Assembly (NCBI GenBank): GCA_944320495.1
Contig: CALUHR010000013.1
Span: 1-64,000 of the forward strand
DNA length: 64,000 bases
Reading direction: 5' to 3'
Origin: Candidatus Methanomethylophilaceae archaeon
Lineage (GTDB): Archaea; Thermoplasmatota; Thermoplasmata; Methanomassiliicoccales; Methanomethylophilaceae
Shown here: positions 1-7,820 of the stretch, in pieces
Numbering within the stretch: position 1 is the stretch's first letter
Layout: each line of letters starts with the position of its first letter
Position numbers and translations under genes: made by a program
The notes under the pieces: model-generated
Seen by the model: the letters and a program-made list of their open reading frames with translations, nothing else
What the model was told of the DNA's origin: nothing
Database searches by the model: none

Positions 1-293
1 CCGCGCATTCCCGTGCATACCGGGGAAGTATATAAGCCTTGTGTTCAAGGCCTTCAACCGCCGATATCCACTACGCGACTTGTCCGGACAGACTCCCTGT
101 GATCAGGGGTCCTCCGCGCCTCGCGCAAAACCCCCTACAGCCCACTTGTATATATGGATTACTGTTGTCGAGTCTTCCGGAGGCCGACCGGATGCCGTCA
201 GACGGTTGTCACCGCAGTCCGCTTCCGATCGGATTCGCACGCTAAACACAGGCAGCATCTTCCAGCTGTCCGCGTATTCTCTAGTATCTCTTT

Positions 294-863
294 CTACCCT
301 ATAAAGAAGATAGGTCGTCCGGATCGACATCGCTCGTTGCCGATGATGCGCACCTGACAGCTTCTCATCGTCTCCAGGGCGGAGGAGTGCATCTCCGGCG
401 TGGAGCCCGCGCAGCACGACACGTCCACCCACACATCCGCATCCGGAAGGAACGCACGGATCATCAGCGCATTGCTCACGACGCAGATGTCCGTGCACAG
501 GCCGATCACCCCGACGCTGACTGCTCCGGATTCGCGGAGGAACTCCGCGAGGTCCACCGATCCGAACGTGGGCTTCTCGAAACACAGGACACCTCTGGCG
601 GTCAAAGCCGCCTCCACCGGATCCGGCATCAACCAGCCGGGAGTCCCTCTGATGCAGTGGGGCACCGGCAGCATCCTGCCCTCCCTCGTTTCATGATAGT
701 CATCGCCATGCGTGTCCAGCGTGCACACGACCGTCCCCTCGAAGGATCCGATCCTATCGATCACGCGCGGAACGATTGCGGCCGCCTCGGGGGTGCCAAG
801 GGGACCGTCGATGAAATCGTTCTGCATGTCGACGACCACCAGGAACGTCCGATCGCTGTCCAT
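294..863 (-). CDS. Isochorismatase-family cysteine hydrolase, nicotinamidase-like
   Basis: This 189-residue protein is a small alpha/beta hydrolase of the isochorismatase/nicotinamidase family. The Asp-Lys-Cys triad is visible: Asp in VVDMQNDF near residue 12, Lys in CFEKPTF near residue 93, Cys in GLCTDIC near residue 122. The segment DTHGDDYH resembles the metal-binding stretch of nicotinamidases, so nicotinamide deamidation (PncA) is the most likely reaction; a pyrazinamidase-like or other amidase role cannot be excluded. The start at 863 puts the family N-terminus at MDSDRTF; an upstream in-frame start would add 21 unrelated residues. It ends in TAG, unusual here because nearly all other stops are TGA. 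Confidence 0.8.
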   Translation of the reverse strand: MDSDRTFLVVVDMQNDFIDGPLGTPEAAAIVPRVIDRIGSFEGTVVCTLDTHGDDYHETREGRMLPVPHCIRGTPGWLMPDPVEAALTARGVLCFEKPTFGSVDLAEFLRESGAVSVGVIGLCTDICVVSNALMIRAFLPDADVWVDVSCCAGSTPEMHSSALETMRSCQVRIIGNERCRSGRPIFFIG

Positions 864-953
864 GATCCGGAGAACCGCTCCCGGCCTAAATCGGTTTGGC
901 AGGGAATGTCGTGACAGGGGATTCACATGCAGGCCAAATGATTCCGCCTAAAC

Positions 954-960
954 CTTTAAG
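954..960 (+). promoter_or_regulatory. TATA box of tRNA-Ser
   Basis: CTTTAAG lies about 30 nt upstream of the tRNA 5' end, the usual spacing of an archaeal box A from the transcription start. Confidence 0.55.
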
Positions 961-988
961 AACGGTAAGCCTTTGTCCGCTCACAACT

Positions 989-1073
989 GTGGGAGTGGCC
1001 CAGCCTGGCAAGGCGTCAGACTGCTAATCTGATGTCACCATGTGACCCGAGGGTTCGAATCCCTCCTCCCACG
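989..1073 (+). tRNA. tRNA-Ser(GCT)
   Basis: A full cloverleaf can be drawn. Acceptor GTGGGAG pairs with CTCCCAC, anticodon stem TCAGA pairs with TCTGA around loop CTGCTAA (anticodon GCT), a long variable arm GTCACCATGTGAC is typical of serine tRNA, and the T arm is GAGGG-TTCGAAT-CCCTC. Discriminator G at 1073 is followed by an encoded CCA at 1074-1076. The frame of the minus-strand MarR gene runs into the 3' half of this tRNA. Confidence 0.95.
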
Positions 1074-1613
1074 CCATATAATTCTGAATCGCCCGTTGAG
1101 AATGCTGTTACCGCCCAACGGATCGTATCGGGATCGGGACCCGTTGGTCCCGAAGACGTCCCTGCCATCCTTCGGCGGGATCCTTCCGCGGTCGTCGCCG
1201 CAGAACCCTTCGCGGACACGCTCCAGAAGTGAGTTGAGCGTCTCGCGCTCTGACGGGTCCAGACCGGCCGTGAGCTCGTCCTCCATCCTCCTGCGGATGG
1301 CCTCCATCCTCTGGACGGCCTCCCTGCCGCTTTCGGTCAGGGACACGAGCCTCACCCTGCGGTCGCTCTCGTCGGGGAGCTGTTCGACCAGACCCCTGCG
1401 CTCGAGGCTCTTGACCGCACCAGCCACCGTCGGGAACGCATACCCGTAGTACTCCTCCAGCTCCCTCATCCTCACCGGACGGCCCATGACTATGACGAAG
1501 CGCATGAAGCGGAGGTCCGTGTACGACATCCCGCAGGAGGAGAGCTCCTCCTCGAAGCGGCTGTCGAAACGGTTGGCGATCAGCTTGATCAGCATTCCGC
1601 TGTCTTCGGTCAT
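1035..1613 (-). CDS. MarR-family transcriptional regulator
   Basis: Winged-helix regulator of the MarR family. Residues 1-140 carry the family pattern: an N-terminal dimerisation helix, the recognition-helix region GYAFPTVAGAVKSLERRGLV near residues 57-76, and the wing DESDRRVRLVSLTESG near 81-96. MarR proteins bind palindromic operators and often sense phenolics, oxidants or drugs; no target is evident. The frame stays open past the domain to 1035, inside tRNA-Ser, so the last residues (GRRDSNPR) are antisense tRNA. In-frame CGA codons at 1136-1134 and 1130-1128 sit where an ordinary stop would give a normal-sized protein of about 159 residues. The real C-terminus is therefore uncertain. Confidence 0.8.
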   Translation of the reverse strand: MTEDSGMLIKLIANRFDSRFEEELSSCGMSYTDLRFMRFVIVMGRPVRMRELEEYYGYAFPTVAGAVKSLERRGLVEQLPDESDRRVRLVSLTESGREAVQRMEAIRRRMEDELTAGLDPSERETLNSLLERVREGFCGDDRGRIPPKDGRDVFGTNGSRSRYDPLGGNSILNGRFRIIWRGRRDSNPRVTW

Positions 1614-1744
1614 GGGGCTTCCGTCCCCTGCGTCGTATATTATGGTGACGGGGGAAGCTTAGACGGGATGCGATGGATGGTCCGGAGGCCAGACGGTAGA
1701 ACGGAATAGGGTTTGAGGGGAGGGGATGCCCCCGCCCCGGGGGA

Positions 1745-2908
1745 TCACTCGTACGATCCGCGCCTCATCCTCTCGAGGGCCAGCTTGATCCTCTCGACGG
1801 GCTCGGTGACGGTCATACGGATGTATCCGTCGGCGCTCTCTCCGAACCCGTTTCCGGGCGTGACGATGACGCCGAGGTCGATCATCTTCTGGGTGAACTC
1901 GGCCGACGGCATGCCGCAGTCGAACCAGACGTAGAACGTGCCCTTGGGCATGACCACGTCGTACCCGAGCTCCCTGAGGCCCTCGACGAGGACCCTCCTG
2001 CGCTCGGCGTAGGTGGCCATGTTGTCCCTGACGGCCTGCGGGACCTCCCCGTCGTCGCCATAGAGGCTCAGGGCCTTGATGCCCGCGTCCTGGATGAAGG
2101 GCGGGGCGCCGGAGTCGGTCTGGCCCTTGCACTTGGTCAGCCCGGCGATCAGGTCGGGGTGGCCGACGGCGTATCCGAGCCTGAACCCGGTCATGTTGAA
2201 CGTCTTGGAGAACGAGCCGAACTCGATGGCGTCCGGTCCGACCTGGAGGATGGACGGCGCCCTGTAGCCGTCGTAGCACATCTCGGAGTAGGCGGCGTCG
2301 TAGCACAGGATGGTCTTGTTCTCCTGGCACCAGTCGTACACCTTCTTCAGGTACTCGATGTCGCAGGTGGCCCCCGTCGGGTTGTTCGGATAGTTGATGT
2401 ACAGCATCCTGGCGCCCTTGGGGCACTCGTCCACGTCGAGCAGCCAGTTCTTCTCGGCCCTCAGGGGGACCTTCACGCACTTGGCCTCGTTGAAGATCGT
2501 GGCCGCTCCCGAGTACACGGGGTATCCGGGGGAGGGGGCGACGATGGTCTCGCCGGCGTTGACGAACGCCTGGGCGATGTTGAAGATCGCCTCCTTTGAA
2601 CCAATCGTGATGCACACCTGGGTGTCCGGGTCTATGTCCAGCCCGAAGCGCTTCTTGTACCACTCGGCGACGGCCACGCGGAGGCGTCTCTCGCCCTGGG
2701 ACGAGGAGTACTTCTGGTTCTCGTTCCTGGCCGCGGACTCCGCCATGGCCTCGACGACGCACTCCGGCGTCGGGAGGTCGGGATCCCCGATCCCGAAGTC
2801 GATCATGTCCCATCCGGCCTTCCTCTTCTCCGCGGAGAGCTTCTCGAGCCTCACGAAGAGGTAGGGAGGGATCTGCTTCAACCTGTCTGCCTGTTCGAAT
2901 GTAGTCAT
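1745..2908 (-). CDS. dapL: LL-diaminopimelate aminotransferase
   Basis: Fold-type I PLP aminotransferase of 387 residues. It converts tetrahydrodipicolinate plus glutamate directly to LL-diaminopimelate, bypassing the succinyl or acetyl steps. Visible landmarks are the N-terminal FGIGDPDLPTP, the NNPTG loop (INYPNNPTGA), and the PLP-binding lysine in GSFSKTF near residue 234, followed by NMTGFRLGY. It is the last gene of the lysine operon and starts 4 nt after the dapF stop. Alternative aspartate or alanine aminotransferase activity is possible from fold alone, but the context with dapA, dapF and lysA makes DapL clearly the best call. Confidence 0.9.
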   Translation of the reverse strand: MTTFEQADRLKQIPPYLFVRLEKLSAEKRKAGWDMIDFGIGDPDLPTPECVVEAMAESAARNENQKYSSSQGERRLRVAVAEWYKKRFGLDIDPDTQVCITIGSKEAIFNIAQAFVNAGETIVAPSPGYPVYSGAATIFNEAKCVKVPLRAEKNWLLDVDECPKGARMLYINYPNNPTGATCDIEYLKKVYDWCQENKTILCYDAAYSEMCYDGYRAPSILQVGPDAIEFGSFSKTFNMTGFRLGYAVGHPDLIAGLTKCKGQTDSGAPPFIQDAGIKALSLYGDDGEVPQAVRDNMATYAERRRVLVEGLRELGYDVVMPKGTFYVWFDCGMPSAEFTQKMIDLGVIVTPGNGFGESADGYIRMTVTEPVERIKLALERMRRGSYE

Positions 2909-2912
2909 CGTA

Positions 2913-3743
2913 TCACGAAACCTCGCCCTCGAAGACCAGCTCCGCCGGTCCCTCCATAAGGGCGTACTTGAGATCCTTGTCGATCGTTATCCTCAGCCAT
3001 CCGCCCGGGAGCTCCACGTCGACCGGCTCCCCGAAGGGTACGCGCCCGGTCAGGGCGGCCGCGGTCGTGGATGCGCACGCTCCGGTCCCGCAGGCCAGCG
3101 TCCATGCGGCGCCGCGCTCGTACACCCGGATGTGTATCTTGCCGTCCTCCACCCTGCAGAACTCCACGTTGGTCTTGCGGGGGAAGAAGGGATGGCGCTC
3201 CAGCACCGGGCCCAGCATGTCGATCTGGGCGTCGGTGAGCTCGGTGAACGTCACGAAGTGGGGGTTGCCCATGGACACCGCGCTGGCCCTGAGCTCGATT
3301 CCCTCGACGGTGAACGGCTGATCTATGAACTCGCCGTCATGGTCGATGGGCACGGTGCGGCCGTCGGTGATGGGCGCGCCCATGTTGATCCTCACGGTGG
3401 AAACCTTCCCGGAATCGTCGCGGAACGTCTCCGCCACCAGGTCGCCGGCCAGGGTGTGGATCCTGAACCTCTCGGCGCCCACGATGCCGTAGTCCCAGGC
3501 GTGCTTGGCGACGCAGCGGATGCCGTTGCCGCACATCTCCGCCTCGGTCCCGTCGGCGTTGATGATCCTCATGGTAATGTCGGTGCCCTCTCCGGGGAGC
3601 ACGTAGAGCACCCCGTCGGCCCCGATGCCGAAGTGGCGGTCGCACATGCGCCTGCACCACTCGGGGTCCACCGACAGCTTCCCGTCGGTGCCGTCCAGGA
3701 GGATGAAGTCGTTCCCCAGCCCCTGGTACTTCCAGAACCTCAT
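2913..3743 (-). CDS. dapF: Diaminopimelate epimerase
   Basis: A 276-residue cofactor-independent racemase converting LL-diaminopimelate to meso-diaminopimelate. Both catalytic cysteines are present: EMCGNGIRC near residue 70 and ACGTGACAS near residue 215. The N-terminus MRFWKYQGLGNDF is the family signature and fixes the start at 3743, where the ATG overlaps the lysA stop as ATGA. The overlap implies translational coupling. Product feeds LysA for lysine; an archaeon of this type would have no peptidoglycan use for meso-DAP. Confidence 0.95.
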   Translation of the reverse strand: MRFWKYQGLGNDFILLDGTDGKLSVDPEWCRRMCDRHFGIGADGVLYVLPGEGTDITMRIINADGTEAEMCGNGIRCVAKHAWDYGIVGAERFRIHTLAGDLVAETFRDDSGKVSTVRINMGAPITDGRTVPIDHDGEFIDQPFTVEGIELRASAVSMGNPHFVTFTELTDAQIDMLGPVLERHPFFPRKTNVEFCRVEDGKIHIRVYERGAAWTLACGTGACASTTAAALTGRVPFGEPVDVELPGGWLRITIDKDLKYALMEGPAELVFEGEVS

Positions 3744-4996
3744 CTCAGCCTCTCCGGGACGATCTGGTGGCGCCAGACGTCCTCCATGGTCTCCGCTTCG
3801 CGGATGAGCTCGGCCTTGCCGTCGTTCACCAGGACCTCCGCGCACAGGGGGCGGGAGTTGTACCTGCTGGACATCGAGAACCCGTACGCGCCGGCGTCGT
3901 AGACGGCGACCAGGTCGCCGACCTGGGGGTCCGGGAGGACGCGGTCGTGTGCCAGGTAGTCGCCGGACTCGCAGATCGGTCCGACGACGTCGTACTTGCT
4001 GGTGCACGCCTTGCCCATCCTGTTGGCCAGAGCCACGTGGTGGTAGGAGTCGTACATGGTGGGCCTGACGAGGGTGTTGAATCCCGCGTCCACCCCGACG
4101 TACCTCTTCACGCCGGTGTCCTTGAGGTCGTTCACGCGGGTGAGCAGCACGGTGGAGTCGCAGACGATGTACCTGCCAGGCTCAAGCATGATTGTCCTGA
4201 CGTCGGTCTCCTCCTCGATCATGCTGGTGAGGTTGGAGGCGAGCTCCTCGACGTCCATCTCCTCCTCCTGGGGGCGGTAGGGCACGCCGATGCCGCCTCC
4301 CATGTCTATGAACTCCAGGTCTATGCCCAGGCCCTTGAGCTCGTTGACCAGCTCGATGAGGACCTCCATCATGTCCATGAAAGGCTCGACGACCTGTCCG
4401 CCGGAGCCGATGTGGGCGTGGATGCCCTTGATGTTGAATCCCAGGTCCTTGGCCCTGGCGTAGGTGTCGATCACCTGGTCCAGAGGGATGCCGAACTTGG
4501 CGCCCTTGTTGCCGGTGGTGACCTTGGCGCTGTGACCGGAGCCGACGCCGGGCGTGATCCTGAAAGAGACGTCGGAGCAGGGGGCGATCCTCGCCAGGCG
4601 CTCCATCTCGCACGCGGAGTCCAGGTTGATCATGACCCCCAGCTCGGAGACTGCCTTCAGCTCGGCGTCGGAGACGTTGACCCCTGTGTACATGATGCGG
4701 TCGGGGGTGAACCCGGCCTTCAGGCAGGACATGACCTCGCCGATGGAGACGGCGTCGATGCCGGCGCCCTCCTCCCTCAGGATGCTGAGGATGGCCAGGT
4801 TGGTGTTGGCCTTGCAGGCGTAGTGGACCCTGGTGTCCATGAACCTGGAGAATGCGCCGTGGATGCGGCGGTAGTTCTCCCTGACCCTCTGCTCGTCCGT
4901 CACGTAGACGGGCGTGCCGAACTCGTCGGCTATCTCGACGGCAGACTTGCCGCCGATGTACATGACCCCGTCCTTCGCGGGGAACTCGCGGAACAT
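3740..4996 (-). CDS. lysA: Diaminopimelate decarboxylase
   Basis: A 418-residue PLP-dependent decarboxylase (alanine racemase-like barrel plus beta domain) catalysing meso-diaminopimelate to lysine. The PLP lysine lies in HYACKANTN near residue 48; GGGIGVPY forms the phosphate-binding segment; EPGRYIV and the active-site GPICESGDYLA follow. The ATG at 4996 was chosen because MFREFPAKDGVMYIGG aligns with the family N-terminus; it overlaps the lysC stop by one base (TGATG). Its own stop overlaps dapF. Confidence 0.95.
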   Translation of the reverse strand: MFREFPAKDGVMYIGGKSAVEIADEFGTPVYVTDEQRVRENYRRIHGAFSRFMDTRVHYACKANTNLAILSILREEGAGIDAVSIGEVMSCLKAGFTPDRIMYTGVNVSDAELKAVSELGVMINLDSACEMERLARIAPCSDVSFRITPGVGSGHSAKVTTGNKGAKFGIPLDQVIDTYARAKDLGFNIKGIHAHIGSGGQVVEPFMDMMEVLIELVNELKGLGIDLEFIDMGGGIGVPYRPQEEEMDVEELASNLTSMIEEETDVRTIMLEPGRYIVCDSTVLLTRVNDLKDTGVKRYVGVDAGFNTLVRPTMYDSYHHVALANRMGKACTSKYDVVGPICESGDYLAHDRVLPDPQVGDLVAVYDAGAYGFSMSSRYNSRPLCAEVLVNDGKAELIREAETMEDVWRHQIVPERLR

Positions 4997-6348
4997 CACT
5001 GACCACCTATGAACTTCTCGTGGAGCGTGCGCACCACGTCTATGACCTTGCTCATCGGGACGACGAAGTTGAGGGACACGTCGGACGCGCCCTCGGAGAT
5101 CATCTCCACATTGGCGTTGGCCTCCTTGACCGCGCCGAAGACGTCGCCGGAGACCCCGCACTTGTCCAGCAGGTTGTCCCCCACGGCGCAGATGAGCGCC
5201 ACGTCGTTCTTCACGTCGATCCTCTCGATGTCCCCTCCGGACAGGCCGTTCAGCTGCCTGAGGGTCATCTTCACGTCGTTGTTGTGGACGAGGAATGCGA
5301 CGGACGACAGGGTCGTGGATATGGAGTATATGATGACGTTGATCTCTGCGATCTTGTCGATGATGCGCGCCACCATGGCCGGGCGGTACGCGATCTCGGC
5401 GGAGCTTATGGTGATGATCGAGAGGTCCGTCTTGGCGGCGACGGAGCGGAGCATCTCGGCAGTGCTCTTCCTGAGGTGATGGATCAGGGTGCCGGGCTCC
5501 TCCGGCCTGAAGGAGTTCTTCACCTTCAGGGGGATGTGCTTGAGCCTCACGGGCTCGATGGTCCTCGGGTGGAGGACCTTGGCGCCGAAGTAGGCCAGCT
5601 CCGCGGCCTCCCCGAAGTTCATCTCCGGGATCTTCTTCGCACCGGCGACGATGCGGGGGTCGGCGGTCATGAACCCGTCGACGTCCGTCCAGATCTCCAG
5701 CATGTCGGCGTCGATGGCGTTGGCGACGACGGCCGCCGAGTAGTCGGATCCGCCGCGCCCGAAGGTCAGGGGGCCCTTGTTGGGGCCGACGCCGTAGAAT
5801 CCGGTGATGATGGGGACCACGCCCATGGACAGCAGGGGCTTGACCCTCATGGTCATGCCGGAGGCGGTGTTGAGCAGGTCCGCGGATCCGTTGCCGGGAG
5901 TGCCGAGAGCGATGATACCCACGTCCTCCGACGTCAGGGCCACGGATTTGATGCCCATGTCCCTCAGGACGAACGCGAGCATGAGCGAGGAGAACCTCTC
6001 GCCCTGGGAGACGACCGCGTCCTTGTAGAACGGGTCCTCGCGGTCCGCGAGGAGGGCGCTGCGGAAGCCCTCGATGCGGGAGTCGAACTCCGCGCGGAAC
6101 TCGGCCATCGTCTCGCCCTCGAAGAGCTGGGACGCGGCCATGAGGTGCTTGTTCGAGAATTCGGTCACGACGGACTCCACATCGGGATTCGCGCTGTCGG
6201 CGACGCTCACCAGGAAGTTCGTGATCCCCGACATGGCGGAGACCACGACGACCTTCTCGTCCTCCTTGTCGGCGATGATCTTGGCTACCCTCTTCAGGGC
6301 CTCGGCGGAGCCGACGCTCGTGCCGCCGAACTTCATGACTGTTATCAT
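4996..6348 (-). CDS. lysC: Aspartate kinase
   Basis: A 450-residue aspartokinase that phosphorylates aspartate, the first step toward lysine, threonine and methionine. The N-terminal VMKFGGTSV motif, GRGGSDYSAAV near residue 200 and the aspartate-site segment are present, with two ACT-like regulatory domains after about residue 310, suggesting feedback control by lysine or threonine. Start ATG at 6348 gives MITVMKFGG; an ATG four codons later is an alternative. No aspartate-semialdehyde dehydrogenase or dapB is next to it, so those steps must be encoded elsewhere. Confidence 0.95.
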   Translation of the reverse strand: MITVMKFGGTSVGSAEALKRVAKIIADKEDEKVVVVSAMSGITNFLVSVADSANPDVESVVTEFSNKHLMAASQLFEGETMAEFRAEFDSRIEGFRSALLADREDPFYKDAVVSQGERFSSLMLAFVLRDMGIKSVALTSEDVGIIALGTPGNGSADLLNTASGMTMRVKPLLSMGVVPIITGFYGVGPNKGPLTFGRGGSDYSAAVVANAIDADMLEIWTDVDGFMTADPRIVAGAKKIPEMNFGEAAELAYFGAKVLHPRTIEPVRLKHIPLKVKNSFRPEEPGTLIHHLRKSTAEMLRSVAAKTDLSIITISSAEIAYRPAMVARIIDKIAEINVIIYSISTTLSSVAFLVHNNDVKMTLRQLNGLSGGDIERIDVKNDVALICAVGDNLLDKCGVSGDVFGAVKEANANVEMISEGASDVSLNFVVPMSKVIDVVRTLHEKFIGGQ

Positions 6349-6371
6349 AGGTAGAACCTCCGGGACCGCCC

Positions 6372-7244
6372 TCAGGCGATGCCGATCCCCCTCAGGACCT
6401 GGTCGATCCTCTCCCTGCATCCCTCGCTCAGGGGGGTCAGCGGGAGCCTGGGCTCGCCGTTGCCGTATCCCATCCCGCCCATGACGTACTTGATGGGTAT
6501 CGGGTTGGACTCCTCGAAGAGGGCCGAGAAGAGCGGGAGGAGCTTGGACTGTATGGCGCGGGCGGACGAGACGTCCCCCGCCTTGGCGCTGCTCACCAGG
6601 TCGGACATGAGGGCGGGGCAGCAGTTGCTGGCCACCGAGATCACGCCGTCGCCTCCGAGACAGACGAGCGCGAGCGTGAGCGCATCGTCGCCGCTGAGGA
6701 CCTCGAAGCCCTCCGGCCTCCGCCTGAGGATGTCCTGGATCTGGGCCATGTTGCCGCTGGCCTCCTTGACGCCGGCGATGCCGTCGACCTCCGCGATGCG
6801 CATCAGCGTGTCGGAGGTGATGTTGATGCCCGTCCTCCCGGGGATGTTGTAGACGACCACGGGGATGTCGATGGCGTCAGCGACCGCCTCGAAGTGCCTG
6901 AAGAGGCCCTCCTGGGTCGGCTTGACGTAGTAGGGCGCGATGGAGAGGACCCCGTCGGCGCCTATGTCCTGGGCGCTACGGCTCAGGGCGACGGCCTCGC
7001 GGGTGCAGTTGCTCCCGGCCCCGGCCAGGACCTTCGCCTTCTTCGCCTGGTCCCTTACGATCTCGATCACGCGGAGGTGCTCCTCGTGGTCGAGGGTGGC
7101 GGACTCGCCGGTGCTCCCGCACGGCACGAGGACGTCCACCCCGTTGGATTCCTGGAAGTCGACGAGGCGCCTGAGCGCCTCCTCGTCGACGGAGCCGTCC
7201 TTGGCGAACGGCGTGATGAGTGCGGTTCCGGTTCCTGCGAACAT
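6372..7244 (-). CDS. dapA: 4-hydroxy-tetrahydrodipicolinate synthase
   Basis: A 290-residue TIM-barrel aldolase condensing pyruvate with aspartate semialdehyde. Seen directly: MFAGTGTALITPF at the N-terminus, the substrate loop CGSTGESATL near residue 43, catalytic Tyr in VVYNIPGRTG near 135, and the Schiff-base Lys in AGVKEASGN near 163. A GGGGAGG ribosome-binding site lies upstream of ATG 7244 and inside the end of the lrp frame. First enzyme gene of the lysine operon. Confidence 0.95.
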   Translation of the reverse strand: MFAGTGTALITPFAKDGSVDEEALRRLVDFQESNGVDVLVPCGSTGESATLDHEEHLRVIEIVRDQAKKAKVLAGAGSNCTREAVALSRSAQDIGADGVLSIAPYYVKPTQEGLFRHFEAVADAIDIPVVVYNIPGRTGINITSDTLMRIAEVDGIAGVKEASGNMAQIQDILRRRPEGFEVLSGDDALTLALVCLGGDGVISVASNCCPALMSDLVSSAKAGDVSSARAIQSKLLPLFSALFEESNPIPIKYVMGGMGYGNGEPRLPLTPLSEGCRERIDQVLRGIGIA

Positions 7245-7672
7245 CGTGATCGTGCCTCCCCGTAATGCTCCTTCAGTATCAGCCTTGTCCTGGTGCTGAG
7301 GATGTTGTCGTACCGGCGGACCCTCTCGATGATCTCGTTGAGGTGCTGCGAGGACTCCACGTCGACGATCGCGATGATGTCCTGGTCGCCGGTGACCTCG
7401 AACACCTCGGTGACCCCGTCGTACCCGGCCAGCTCCCTGGCTATCTCCTGGGTGTCGGTGTTAACCGCGATGCTGATCTCCACCAGCGCCTTGACGTTCT
7501 TCGAGCTCGTCTTGATGGTGAACCCGCGTATGATGCCCTCCTCGACCATCTTGTGGACCCTGCTGCGCACGGTCCCCTCAGATACGCCGAGCTGGTTGGC
7601 TATCTCGACGAACGGACATCTCGAGTCCTTCTTCAGCAGCTCTATGATCTTCTTGTCGAGGTTGTCAATCAT
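7067..7672 (-). CDS. Lrp/AsnC-family regulator heading the lysine operon
   Basis: Start ATG at 7672 (MIDNLDKKIIELL). The first 140 residues are a complete Lrp protein: helix-turn-helix (FVEIANQLGVSEGTVRSRV, about residues 23-41) and a C-terminal RAM/ACT-like effector domain (residues 60-140, with GDQDIIAIVDV). By position it probably controls dapA-lysC-lysA-dapF-dapL in response to lysine, as LysM does in Sulfolobus; that role is inferred. The frame does not stop before dapA: in-frame CGA codons stand at 7252 and 7246, the second overlapping the dapA ATG exactly where a TGATG junction would be expected. It then runs 178 nt into dapA, adding about 60 low-complexity residues of doubtful reality. 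Confidence 0.8.
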   Translation of the reverse strand: MIDNLDKKIIELLKKDSRCPFVEIANQLGVSEGTVRSRVHKMVEEGIIRGFTIKTSSKNVKALVEISIAVNTDTQEIARELAGYDGVTEVFEVTGDQDIIAIVDVESSQHLNEIIERVRRYDNILSTRTRLILKEHYGEARSRCSQEPEPHSSRRSPRTAPSTRRRSGASSTSRNPTGWTSSCRAGAPASPPPSTTRSTSA

Positions 7673-7740
7673 ATCGATCACCCGGGCTCCGCCTGATGGT
7701 CCGAGTGAAGTGCGCCACGATATTAAATCTATGGGAAAAC

Positions 7741-7804
7741 GCGGTCCGACGGGCGTTATCCGCAGTGGTCGGACCGCCGCCGGCGGGATGCGATGCCCGC
7801 CGGC
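7741..7804. terminator. Two tandem GC-rich hairpins between mscS and lrp
   Basis: Hairpin one pairs GCGGTCCGAC (7741-7750) with GTCGGACCGC (7768-7777), 10 bp. Hairpin two pairs GCCGGCGGG (7779-7787) with CCCGCCGGC (7796-7804), 9 bp. They lie 16 nt past the mscS stop and about 70 nt upstream of the lrp start. No T-run follows, so a terminator, attenuator or regulator site are all possible. Confidence 0.5.
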
Positions 7805-7820
7805 TGCGAAATTCGCAGAA

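Noticed and set aside
294-296. TAG at the end of the cysteine hydrolase as a possible pyrrolysine codon
   Set aside because: The domain is complete before it and nothing recognisable follows; it is a plain stop.
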